Source of the DNA: Bifidobacterium pullorum subsp. gallinarum
Lineage (GTDB): Bacteria; Actinomycetota; Actinomycetes; Actinomycetales; Bifidobacteriaceae
Direction of reading: 5' to 3'
NCBI RefSeq assembly: GCF_000741215.1
Contig: NZ_JGYX01000005.1
Location: forward strand, 186,001 to 250,000
DNA: 64,000 nucleotides
How positions within the stretch are numbered: position 1 is the stretch's first letter; each line of letters starts with the position of its first letter. The notes below the pieces were generated by a model. That model was not told the DNA's origin, ran no database searches, and saw only the letters and a program-made list of their open reading frames with translations. Positions 48,441-55,682 of the stretch are shown one piece after another. Position numbers and translations under genes: made by a program.

Positions 48441-49739
48441 TCACAGGAACATGGCCATGTACAACGGCAGCACGTCCACCTGTTCGCCGGCTTTGCCCAC
48501 GTTACCCGGCGACAGTTTTATCCCGCGCTTGACCCCATAGTTCTCGATCATCGATCGCATCGACTTGGCCTGCCGGTTCGTGGACGACTTCACCTCCACC
48601 GCCGTAGCAACGTCCTGATACCGGATGAAGAAATCCATCTCCAACTTCGAATCCTTCTCGAAGTAGTACAGGCGTCGGCCGTTCTTTGCGAACATGTCAC
48701 CCACAATGTTCTCGTAGATAGCACCTTTATATATACCCAGATCGCCGTCCAGAATGCTTTTCTGAGACCCATCTTCCAGCATGGCCACCAACAGACCGGT
48801 ATCGCGCATATACACTTTGAACTTGCGATTATCCGCATTGCCTTCCAACGGCAATTCCGGCCGCTCCAAGCAATAGCAGAAATTCACGATGCCAGCATCG
48901 TACAGCCACTGCAGACTGCCGCCATACTTACGGGCACCACTCCCCTTCTCCACCACGGCATAGCTGAACCGCTTGGAATCGCGGACCAGTTGTTTCGGAA
49001 TAGACAGGAAGCAGGCACGGGCCTTCGCTTTGTCGGAATCCTTGGCGTATTTGGCGATATCATCCTCATAATCGGCAAGAATGTCACGTTGCTCGTCCAG
49101 CACCTGCAGGAAATCCCGGTGCTCTACATAGTTCCGCACCACAGCGGGCATGCCGCCGACCACTATATACTGCCGCAGATAATCCATCATCTGCGCGTGC
49201 ACCGATTCGTCGACCTTGGTACGCGACTCGTAGAATCCCCTGACGTATTCAATCACCGCCGGGTCGATGCCCAGCGCCCACAGGAACTCCTCGAAGTCCA
49301 AGGAGTACATGGTCACTCGCTCAATGTAGCCGACGGGGAACGACGACACCTCGCCATACCCGATGCCCAACAACGATCCGGAAGCGATGACGTCATACCG
49401 ACCATCGATGGACAGGAACTTCAACGCGGTTCTGGCGTTCGGACAGCTCTGAATCTCATCAAGAAACAACAGGGTTTTGCCGGGGACGAAACGGCTGCCG
49501 GGAACCGCGAGCATGATGCGCGCCACGATGCGGTCCACGTCATAATCGCCCTCGAAGATATCTCGATACGAACTGTTTTTCTCAAAGTTCAGAGTAATGA
49601 CATGCTCATAGTATTGTTTGCCGAATTCCTCAACGATATACGTCTTACCTACCTGACGCGCCCCTTGCAGCAGCAGACACTTTCGCTGTTCCCTGGATTT
49701 CCAAGCAATCAGCTGATTCATAATCTTGCGCTGCAGCAT
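48441..49739 (-). CDS. AAA ATPase with DUF4143 domain
   Basis: Protein of 432 aa. N-terminal P-loop ATPase with LLLQGARQVGKTYIVEEFG (Walker A) and TLLFLDEIQSCP (Walker B). The C-terminal DUF4143 part carries MDFFIRYQDVATAVEVKSS, which resembles a PD-(D/E)xK nuclease core. Function is unknown; such genes are common, scattered accessory genes. GGAGGTG lies 6 nt before ATG 49739. The frame stays open upstream only because it runs through palindromes. The gene lies in DNA inserted between recG and rsmD and is more AT-rich than its neighbours. Confidence 0.9.
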   Translation of the reverse strand: MLQRKIMNQLIAWKSREQRKCLLLQGARQVGKTYIVEEFGKQYYEHVITLNFEKNSSYRDIFEGDYDVDRIVARIMLAVPGSRFVPGKTLLFLDEIQSCPNARTALKFLSIDGRYDVIASGSLLGIGYGEVSSFPVGYIERVTMYSLDFEEFLWALGIDPAVIEYVRGFYESRTKVDESVHAQMMDYLRQYIVVGGMPAVVRNYVEHRDFLQVLDEQRDILADYEDDIAKYAKDSDKAKARACFLSIPKQLVRDSKRFSYAVVEKGSGARKYGGSLQWLYDAGIVNFCYCLERPELPLEGNADNRKFKVYMRDTGLLVAMLEDGSQKSILDGDLGIYKGAIYENIVGDMFAKNGRRLYYFEKDSKLEMDFFIRYQDVATAVEVKSSTNRQAKSMRSMIENYGVKRGIKLSPGNVGKAGEQVDVLPLYMAMFL

Positions 49740-49765
49740 GAGGCACCTCCTTTTCACCACTTCCA

Positions 49766-49869
49766 GTATACCGTAATGCAAAAAAGTCCCGGGAGAAAAT
49801 TGCATCAGTGCAAGAAAGTCCCGGGACTTTTTGGTATACCGTGCAAGAAAGTCCCGGGACTTTCTTGCA
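49766..49869. repeat. Triple palindrome array upstream of the DUF4143 ATPase
   Basis: Three copies of AAGTCCCGGGA centred near 49790, 49821 and 49856. The third sits in a 28-bp perfect palindrome (49842-49869, half-site TGCAAGAAAGTCCC). The second is palindromic apart from two positions; the first keeps only the TCCCGGGA core and TGCA ends. GTATACCG precedes copies one and three. The array lies 27-130 nt before the ATPase ATG and just past the recG stop. Confidence 0.9.
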
Positions 49870-49887
49870 TTCATTTCCGAATCGCAC

Positions 49888-52341
49888 TCAGCTGCTAGTG
49901 AGATATGTCTCGTTGCCGCGGGTGAAATCCAGCACGGCACCGGCCAACTCCACCTCGCCGTCCAACTCCGGGTCCTCAGCCAACAGCGCCTCGGCACGCT
50001 CCCGCGCATCCACAATCAGATCCGCATCCTTGACCACACGCAGCAGCTTCAGGCTCGACTTGCCGCCCGACTGCGCATCGCCCAGCACATCGCCCGCACC
50101 ACGCAATCGCAGATCCTCCTCGGCAATCGTCGAGCCGTCGGTCGTATCGCGGATCACCGCCAGACGCTGCTCCCCCAGGCTCCCCGGCTCCGCCTGCGAA
50201 ACCAGGAACGACCAGCTCGGCGTGCCGCCGCGCCCCACACGGCCGCGCAGCTGATGTAACTGCGACAGTCCGAACCGATCCGCATCGAAGACCACGATGC
50301 AGCTGGCCTGCGGCACGTCCACGCCCACCTCGATCACGGTCGTCGACACCAGAATCGGCGTCTCCCCGCTCGCGAATCCAGCCATCACCTGCTGCTTGGT
50401 CGCGTCATCGTCGCGACCGGTCAATGTGGCGAACCGCACGCCCTGGAACTGCGGCAGTTTCGTCAGTCGCTCCGCGATCTGGACCACCGTGTGCAGCGGG
50501 CGAGGCGGGGCGACCGTCCCAGCATCGGACCGCGCCGCGTCACCGACTACAGGCCGCATGGGCTCCGCCATCGTCTCGTCCAGCACGTCGCCTTCGCCGG
50601 TCTCATCCGCGTCGTCGATGCGGGAGCAGACCACATACGCACGCTCCCCCGCGTCGATGCGTTGACGGATATGCGCGAACATCGACCCCATCAGATGACC
50701 GTCCGCCTCCGGAATCACGAAGGTGCGAATCGGCTTGCGGCCGCCGGGCAGCTCGGTCAGCCATGAGATGTCCAGGTCGCCGAACCAGGTCATGGCGGCG
50801 GTGCGAGGAATCGGGGTGGCGGTCATGACCAGCAGATGCGGCGCCTTGCCGGACAACGCCTTGCCGCGCAGGCTCTCACGCTGCTCCACACCGAAGCGAT
50901 GCTGCTCGTCGATCACGGCGAGCGCCAGATTCGGAGCCTGGAAGGTCTTGGAGAACGCGGCGTGCGTGGCCACCACGATGCACGGTTCGCCGCTGGCTGC
51001 AGTGGCGAGCGCCCGGCGGCGGGCGGCAAGCTTCATGCCGCCGGTCAGGAGGATCACCGGCGGGGCGGATAGCGGATGGCCGTCGGAATCCATAGCGGCC
51101 TGTTCCGCCATCCGATCGACCATTGCGGCGATCGTCCGGTGATGCTGTTCGGCAAGCACCTGGGTAGGAGCCACGAGCACGGCCTGGCGCCCGGACCCGA
51201 CCGCCTGCAGCATGGCGGCGAGCGCCACCACCGTTTTGCCGGAGCCGACCTCGCCTTGCAGGAGACGCTGCATCGGATGGTCGCGGGACATGTCGGCGGC
51301 GATCGAGTCGATGACCTCACGCTGGCCGCCGGTCAAATCGAACGGGAGGGAGTCGATCATGGCGTCCCGCAGTGCGGTGTCGGGGCAGGGCTCGGCGGAG
51401 GCATGGCCGGCATGGGCGCGGGCCTGCAGCAGCGCGGTCTGGCAGACGAATGCCTCCTCGTAGCGCAGGGTGGCGATGGCGCGGTGGAACTCCTTGGTGG
51501 AGACCGGGTCGTGGATGTTCAGGAACGCTTCGGCACGATGCATGAGGTCCTTGTCCGCGCGGATGCGTTCGGGCAGGATGTCGGGGATGGCGCGGGCCAA
51601 TCCGGACAGCAAGCGGGCGCGCGAGTCCTCTTCCTCCTTTTCCTCCGACGCGGCGGAATCCCCCGATTCGGCCAGGAGCCGCAGCATGTCGAGGATCGAG
51701 TCATGGATGTGGTCGCTGGAGATGCGGGAGCTGGCGTGGTAGACCGGTCGGGGTCGGCAGACACGGGCCAGGCCCTCCTCGGGCGATTCCACGTCGGGTC
51801 TCGGGGAAGTCGGTGCGCCCAAACTCGCGTTACGCACATCAAGGGGTTGATTTTCCTCACGTACAAATCTGTACCTCGAAGTAGGATGCACCCCCACCGT
51901 CAGCACCTCGGGATGAGTGAATTGCAATTGGTCGTTGAACACACCCGGCGCGCCCGCAACAACCACGCACGTCCCTTGGCGCAGACGCCCGCTCATCCAG
52001 TCGAGGTATTGCTTCTTATGGGAGAAGAACACCAGACGTGCCATCGCGCCGGGCTGGCGGCGCGAGGCGGCGAACGCCGAATCGTCGACCACAACCTCCA
52101 GTCGGCCGTTGCCGCGCGCCCCCGAAGACGACACACGCACGGCGCGCACCTCGGCGGCGAACGCCATCGGCTCGCCGATCCTGGCCTCGCGGATCGAACG
52201 CAGCGGAACCGGGTCAGTGACACGGAACGGATAGTAGGTCAGCGCATCGCCCACGGTCAGCACGCCGAGCGACTTGAGCGCCCCCACACGTCGCTTATTC
52301 GTCATCACCGACGAGACCGGGGTGCCCACTGTAACGCTCAT
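49888..52341 (-). CDS. recG: ATP-dependent DNA helicase RecG
   Basis: Superfamily 2 helicase of 817 aa that reverses stalled forks and processes recombination branches. An N-terminal wedge/OB domain precedes the helicase with GEVGSGKTVVALAAM (Walker A), DEQHRFG (motif II) and MTATPIPRTAA (motif III). Two family-atypical inserts are visible: residues about 155-190 (RYRFVREENQPLDVRN) and an acidic patch SGDSAASEEKEEEDSR. The latter is encoded next to a 16-nt sequence shared with the trmD palindrome. ATG 52341 is chosen; GTG 52347 is also possible. Confidence 0.95.
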   Translation of the reverse strand: MSVTVGTPVSSVMTNKRRVGALKSLGVLTVGDALTYYPFRVTDPVPLRSIREARIGEPMAFAAEVRAVRVSSSGARGNGRLEVVVDDSAFAASRRQPGAMARLVFFSHKKQYLDWMSGRLRQGTCVVVAGAPGVFNDQLQFTHPEVLTVGVHPTSRYRFVREENQPLDVRNASLGAPTSPRPDVESPEEGLARVCRPRPVYHASSRISSDHIHDSILDMLRLLAESGDSAASEEKEEEDSRARLLSGLARAIPDILPERIRADKDLMHRAEAFLNIHDPVSTKEFHRAIATLRYEEAFVCQTALLQARAHAGHASAEPCPDTALRDAMIDSLPFDLTGGQREVIDSIAADMSRDHPMQRLLQGEVGSGKTVVALAAMLQAVGSGRQAVLVAPTQVLAEQHHRTIAAMVDRMAEQAAMDSDGHPLSAPPVILLTGGMKLAARRRALATAASGEPCIVVATHAAFSKTFQAPNLALAVIDEQHRFGVEQRESLRGKALSGKAPHLLVMTATPIPRTAAMTWFGDLDISWLTELPGGRKPIRTFVIPEADGHLMGSMFAHIRQRIDAGERAYVVCSRIDDADETGEGDVLDETMAEPMRPVVGDAARSDAGTVAPPRPLHTVVQIAERLTKLPQFQGVRFATLTGRDDDATKQQVMAGFASGETPILVSTTVIEVGVDVPQASCIVVFDADRFGLSQLHQLRGRVGRGGTPSWSFLVSQAEPGSLGEQRLAVIRDTTDGSTIAEEDLRLRGAGDVLGDAQSGGKSSLKLLRVVKDADLIVDARERAEALLAEDPELDGEVELAGAVLDFTRGNETYLTSS
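51656..51671. repeat. 16-nt copy of the trmD palindrome arm in recG
   Basis: GAATCCCCCGATTCGG is identical to part of both arms of the trmD element and encodes AESGDS in recG against SESGDS in trmD. There is no partner arm, so it would be a partial or degraded element. Confidence 0.6.
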
Positions 52342-52379
52342 AGCCACCTATTCTCCCCGTTCGCGCCGACAGCTACGAC

Positions 52380-52415
52380 GAAGCCCCGGAGCGCTCTGGG
52401 CGACTCCGGGGCTTC
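52380..52415 (-). terminator. Hairpin after rpmB
   Basis: Perfect 12-bp arms GAAGCCCCGGAG (52380-52391) and complement (52404-52415) with a 12-nt loop, 20 nt past the rpmB stop. It lacks a T tail on the minus strand. Confidence 0.65.
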
Positions 52416-52434
52416 TGAAGCGTTAGCGCGTGAT

Positions 52435-52629
52435 TCACGCGGCGACGCGAGCGACCTTACCGGCCTTCAGGCACTTGGCGCACACGCGGACGCGGACGTT
52501 CTCGCCGTCGACCGTGGTGCGAACCGGCTGCAGGTTCGGACGGAAGGTGCGCTTATTGCGGATATGCGAATGCGACACGGTGTAACCGGTCTGCGGTCCC
52601 TTGCCGCACACTGCGCAACGAGCTGCCAT
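52435..52629 (-). CDS. rpmB: 50S ribosomal protein L28
   Basis: Ribosomal protein L28, 64 aa, starting [20 protein letters not shown]. The C-terminal [10 protein letters not shown] completes a zinc-binding Cys set, so this is the zinc-binding form. The conserved [13 protein letters not shown] is present. ATG 52629 follows AAGGGAGT; the frame continues upstream without a binding site. It is encoded ahead of recG in the usual order. Confidence 0.97.
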   Translation of the reverse strand: MAARCAVCGKGPQTGYTVSHSHIRNKRTFRPNLQPVRTTVDGENVRVRVCAKCLKAGKVARVAA

Positions 52630-53054
52630 AATGGACTCCCTTATTACTTGCTTGCAAGTCTTTGCTCTGGCACGTCTGCCAGAACACAACTTCACAAATA
52701 TATCCCCTATATCCGACAAACCGCAAACGCAGCGTGTATCATACCCTCGCGCACCGCAGCCGTCTCACGTTTCGGGCCTCCCATCGCGGCGGCATCCCAC
52801 CAACCCCAAGCACCTCGATTCGCTCGCGGTCGGCGCCGAATCCCGACGAAAATCCGTAAAACATGCGTTACGACGCCGTCCTGCCCGTTTTCCCCGGCCG
52901 CTCAGCCGTTCGCGAATCAACCCGGAGGATGAGTGCGATCCCGCCCCGACACGCTAATATCAGGGAAAGGGACCGTTTTCAGGCAATATTCATGCAACTG
53001 CGATACAACTTTGTCATTGCAGGGCAAAGGGGCACCCGGGGTAAGGAGGCAACG
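52630..53054. other. Divergent rpmB / PfkB-like spacer
   Basis: About 425 nt. An AT-rich stretch near 52690-52720 probably serves rpmB. TAATAT near 52969 could be the -10 of the PfkB-like gene. Beyond these I see no gene, RNA or repeat. Confidence 0.5.
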
Positions 53055-54290
53055 ATGTTCGACATTCGCACGGCATGGCGGCGGCTGACCGCGAAAATCT
53101 CCGGCAGCACCGATCAGGAAATCATCGATACCACCGAAGCGGAGGACAGCTCCGGCACCGCGGCACCTACACCCGTAACGCCGCCGGCAACACTCGCGGC
53201 GACCGACGTAGGCGACGCACCGGCCCCCGCACCATCCGCACCGGCGCCGTCCGAGGAAACTGTCGCAGATGATTCCTCGGCCACCCGACCCACACGCGTC
53301 ATCTCGCTCGGCGAGGTGTGGGTGGACATCATGATGGACGTCGACTCGCTTCCCAAATCAGGTGGATTCGCGGCTTCACGCAGCACCATCCCCACCATCG
53401 ACGGCTCATACCGCGCGCTGCTCGCCTCGCGGCTGATGGGAACGCCGACCGCCCACGCGGGCATCATCGGCGCGGGCCCGTGGGCCTCAATGATTCGTCA
53501 CGCCTTCTACGAGCATGACATTGCGCATATCGGCCCCGACCGTCTGGACGCCGACACCGGTTTCCGACTGGTGCTCAACGATACCAACGGCGGCAAAACG
53601 TTCATCGCCACCTATGGCGCCGAGGCGCAGGGCGGTGCGGACACGTTCGACGGCATCGACCTGCAGCCGGGCGACGTGGTGTCCATCAGCAGCAACTCAC
53701 TAATGGATGCGACGGCAGCAGGCGTTGACGCGTTCATCCGCCAAGCCGGCAGCGACCCGGATGCCCGCCCGTACCAGATCGTGCTCAGCCCGACCAGTTC
53801 GCTGGAACGGGTCAACGACAGGCTGCTTGAGGATCTGGTGCTGGCGCGCCCGATCTGGACCTGCAACCGCCAGGCCGCGGTCAAGCTGGCCGACCGGCTG
53901 GGTGCGCCGCTCGACGAAGTGCCGGTAACTGTGGGAGGCACGTTCGACAATGAGATGAAGGCGTTGTGCGACAATCTGGGCACCACGTTGCGCGCCCCGC
54001 TGATCATTCGCGCGGGTGCCCGCGGCGCCTGGGTGCGCCTGCCCGGCGGCGAGGTGACGCATGTGGACGGGTTCCCGACCAAGGCCGTGCACAAGCGGTC
54101 GGCCGGCACCGTGCACACCGGCGCACTGTGCGCGATGCTTGCGGTCGGCAAGTCGCTGGTGGAGGCGACTCGGGTCGCCAATGCGGCGGCGTCGCTGTCG
54201 ATCGAGCACAGCGAGAACGGCATCCCGGTTCCGCCTGCGCGTGACGAAGTGCTGGCTCTTGTCGAACATGGCGCCACCTCGGAACATTGA
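53055..54290 (+). CDS. PfkB-family carbohydrate kinase-like protein lacking the catalytic Asp
   Basis: Protein of 411 aa. The first 80 residues are a Pro/Ala/Thr-rich, disordered extension. The ribokinase fold follows: RVISLGEVWVDIMMDV, AHAGIIGAGPWASMIRHAF, DTGFRLVLNDTNGGKTFIA, and C-terminal AANAAASLSIEHSENGIP. The signature DTxGAGD is replaced by VHTGALCA, so Cys359 stands where the catalytic Asp should be. It may be inactive, regulatory, or use another base. AAGGAGGC lies 4 nt before the ATG. No transporter or regulator adjoins. Confidence 0.8.
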   Translation: MFDIRTAWRRLTAKISGSTDQEIIDTTEAEDSSGTAAPTPVTPPATLAATDVGDAPAPAPSAPAPSEETVADDSSATRPTRVISLGEVWVDIMMDVDSLPKSGGFAASRSTIPTIDGSYRALLASRLMGTPTAHAGIIGAGPWASMIRHAFYEHDIAHIGPDRLDADTGFRLVLNDTNGGKTFIATYGAEAQGGADTFDGIDLQPGDVVSISSNSLMDATAAGVDAFIRQAGSDPDARPYQIVLSPTSSLERVNDRLLEDLVLARPIWTCNRQAAVKLADRLGAPLDEVPVTVGGTFDNEMKALCDNLGTTLRAPLIIRAGARGAWVRLPGGEVTHVDGFPTKAVHKRSAGTVHTGALCAMLAVGKSLVEATRVANAAASLSIEHSENGIPVPPARDEVLALVEHGATSEH

Positions 54291-54334
54291 TCGGAGCCGG
54301 CCTGGCTGGCGCATACGGTTCCACGGACGGGCCG

Positions 54335-55507
54335 TCAGCGGTCGCGGTCGTGGAATGACCGGAATATCTGGATGATGCAGGTGGCCACGCCGCACAGGAT
54401 GCCACCGATCGGCCAGGCCAGCCAGAACAGGCCGTTGCCGGACAACCACCGTTCATGGCCGCCACCGTCGATCGGCCCGCCGGTGAACAGCATCCAGAGT
54501 CCGACAACCGTGGCGATCAGCATGATGATGCCGCACACCAGTCCGGTCAGCTTGTCGTAGAAATCGCCGCCCTGCGCCTCGCGTTCACGTTCCCTGCGCT
54601 CGGATTCGGCCTCGTGGTTATAGGAGTCGATGTTCATCATGCCGTAGCGGATGCCGAAGTAGATGAAACAGAACACACCCGCGGCCACGCACAAGAGCAT
54701 CACGCTTACCGGCCAGCCCTCCTCGATGCCCAAGGTCTCCTCGCCGTAGACGGTGACGGCCACGCCGAGAAGAATCAGCCCGATGCCGCCCACCACGCCG
54801 ACGGCCAATTCCTTGGCGCGGCGGGACCTGTCATCATCGGTGTAGAAGTCCTCAATGAACGGGTGCCTGCGCACGAACTCCGAATGCGTCATGCCCGCCG
54901 GAATCAGGAATGCCAGACCGATGATCACCCCGATGATGGTGCAGACGAAAGTGAGGAACTCGCTTCTGGCCAACAGGCCGGAAACCGTGCCCTCGCTGTC
55001 GAACAGCACACCCACGGCCACACCGGCAATGATGGCGGCAATCCCCGCCGCAACCTTCCAGGCGAACGAGTTCATATGGGCGTCGTAACCGGTCAGGTCC
55101 TCCGGCAGCGCCACCGATACGGCCTGCCGCCCTGCGGAGACGTTCGGCGAAAGGCCGTATGCCACGGACTGTTTCGCGGCCGTATCGCTCGACGTCGCTT
55201 CCGATGCCAAGCCTCCATTGCAGATCTCACGCTCTGCTTCGGGAAGACCCGCCGCGCCCGTGCCATCGGCCGGTTCCGGCGTTGCATCAGGCACGGATCG
55301 AGGAGCGCGAACATCGCCGAGCACCAAATCGTCAAGCGTGCACCCGAACAGGTCGCAGATCATCAGCAACTTGTCCATCTCCGGGTACGCCTTGCCGGAT
55401 TCCCACTTGGAGATGGCTTGGCGCGAGACGCCAAGCAGCATGGCAAGCCGCTCCTGTGTGAAGTTGCGCTGCGCCCGCAGATACTGCAGATTATCCCGAA
55501 AGCTCAT
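54335..55507 (-). CDS. Membrane-bound XRE-family transcriptional regulator
   Basis: Protein of 390 aa. The N-terminal helix-turn-helix (LRAQRNFTQERLAMLLGVSR, then QAISKWESGKAYPE) is a classic XRE domain. After a linker of about 60 residues come about six membrane helices (first at about 150-170, VAAGIAAIIAGVAVGVLF, to GLFWLAWPIGGILCGVATC). Such proteins may tie DNA binding to a membrane signal. AGGAGGT is well placed before the ATG. The upstream spacer holds five GGTTGC half-sites that could be its operator. Confidence 0.88.
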   Translation of the reverse strand: MSFRDNLQYLRAQRNFTQERLAMLLGVSRQAISKWESGKAYPEMDKLLMICDLFGCTLDDLVLGDVRAPRSVPDATPEPADGTGAAGLPEAEREICNGGLASEATSSDTAAKQSVAYGLSPNVSAGRQAVSVALPEDLTGYDAHMNSFAWKVAAGIAAIIAGVAVGVLFDSEGTVSGLLARSEFLTFVCTIIGVIIGLAFLIPAGMTHSEFVRRHPFIEDFYTDDDRSRRAKELAVGVVGGIGLILLGVAVTVYGEETLGIEEGWPVSVMLLCVAAGVFCFIYFGIRYGMMNIDSYNHEAESERREREREAQGGDFYDKLTGLVCGIIMLIATVVGLWMLFTGGPIDGGGHERWLSGNGLFWLAWPIGGILCGVATCIIQIFRSFHDRDR

Positions 55508-55552
55508 CGTGGGTACCTCCTATTGAATCAAGCCGTCTGTTGTCTCCATCCT

Positions 55553-55633
55553 GCCCGAGGACCTCGGTTGCGTGCCACCAGCTTTCGGTTGCACCGGCAA
55601 AACGCAACCAAAGTCCTCGCAACCTGAGGTTGC
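55553..55633. promoter_or_regulatory. GGTTGC half-site array upstream of the XRE gene
   Basis: GGTTGC at 55566, 55587 and 55628, and GCAACC at 55604 and 55619. The last two sites form the 15-bp dyad GCAACCTGAGGTTGC (55619-55633), and 55587-55609 forms another. CCGAGG-A-CCTCGG stands at the XRE-proximal end. A likely autoregulatory region, though a palindromic repeat element is also possible. Confidence 0.6.
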
Positions 55634-55682
55634 ATCCGCAGAATTTCAAGGATTCCGCGAACAACGGCACCGGCGTGGCCGG

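Noticed and set aside
49766..49869. CRISPR array
   Set aside because: The three units are palindromic and unevenly spaced, with no unique spacers of regular length and no cas genes.
49740..50015. Longer N-terminus for the DUF4143 ATPase (KKSRDFLA repeats)
   Set aside because: It would translate the palindrome array and overlap recG; GGAGGTG before ATG 49739 fixes the start.
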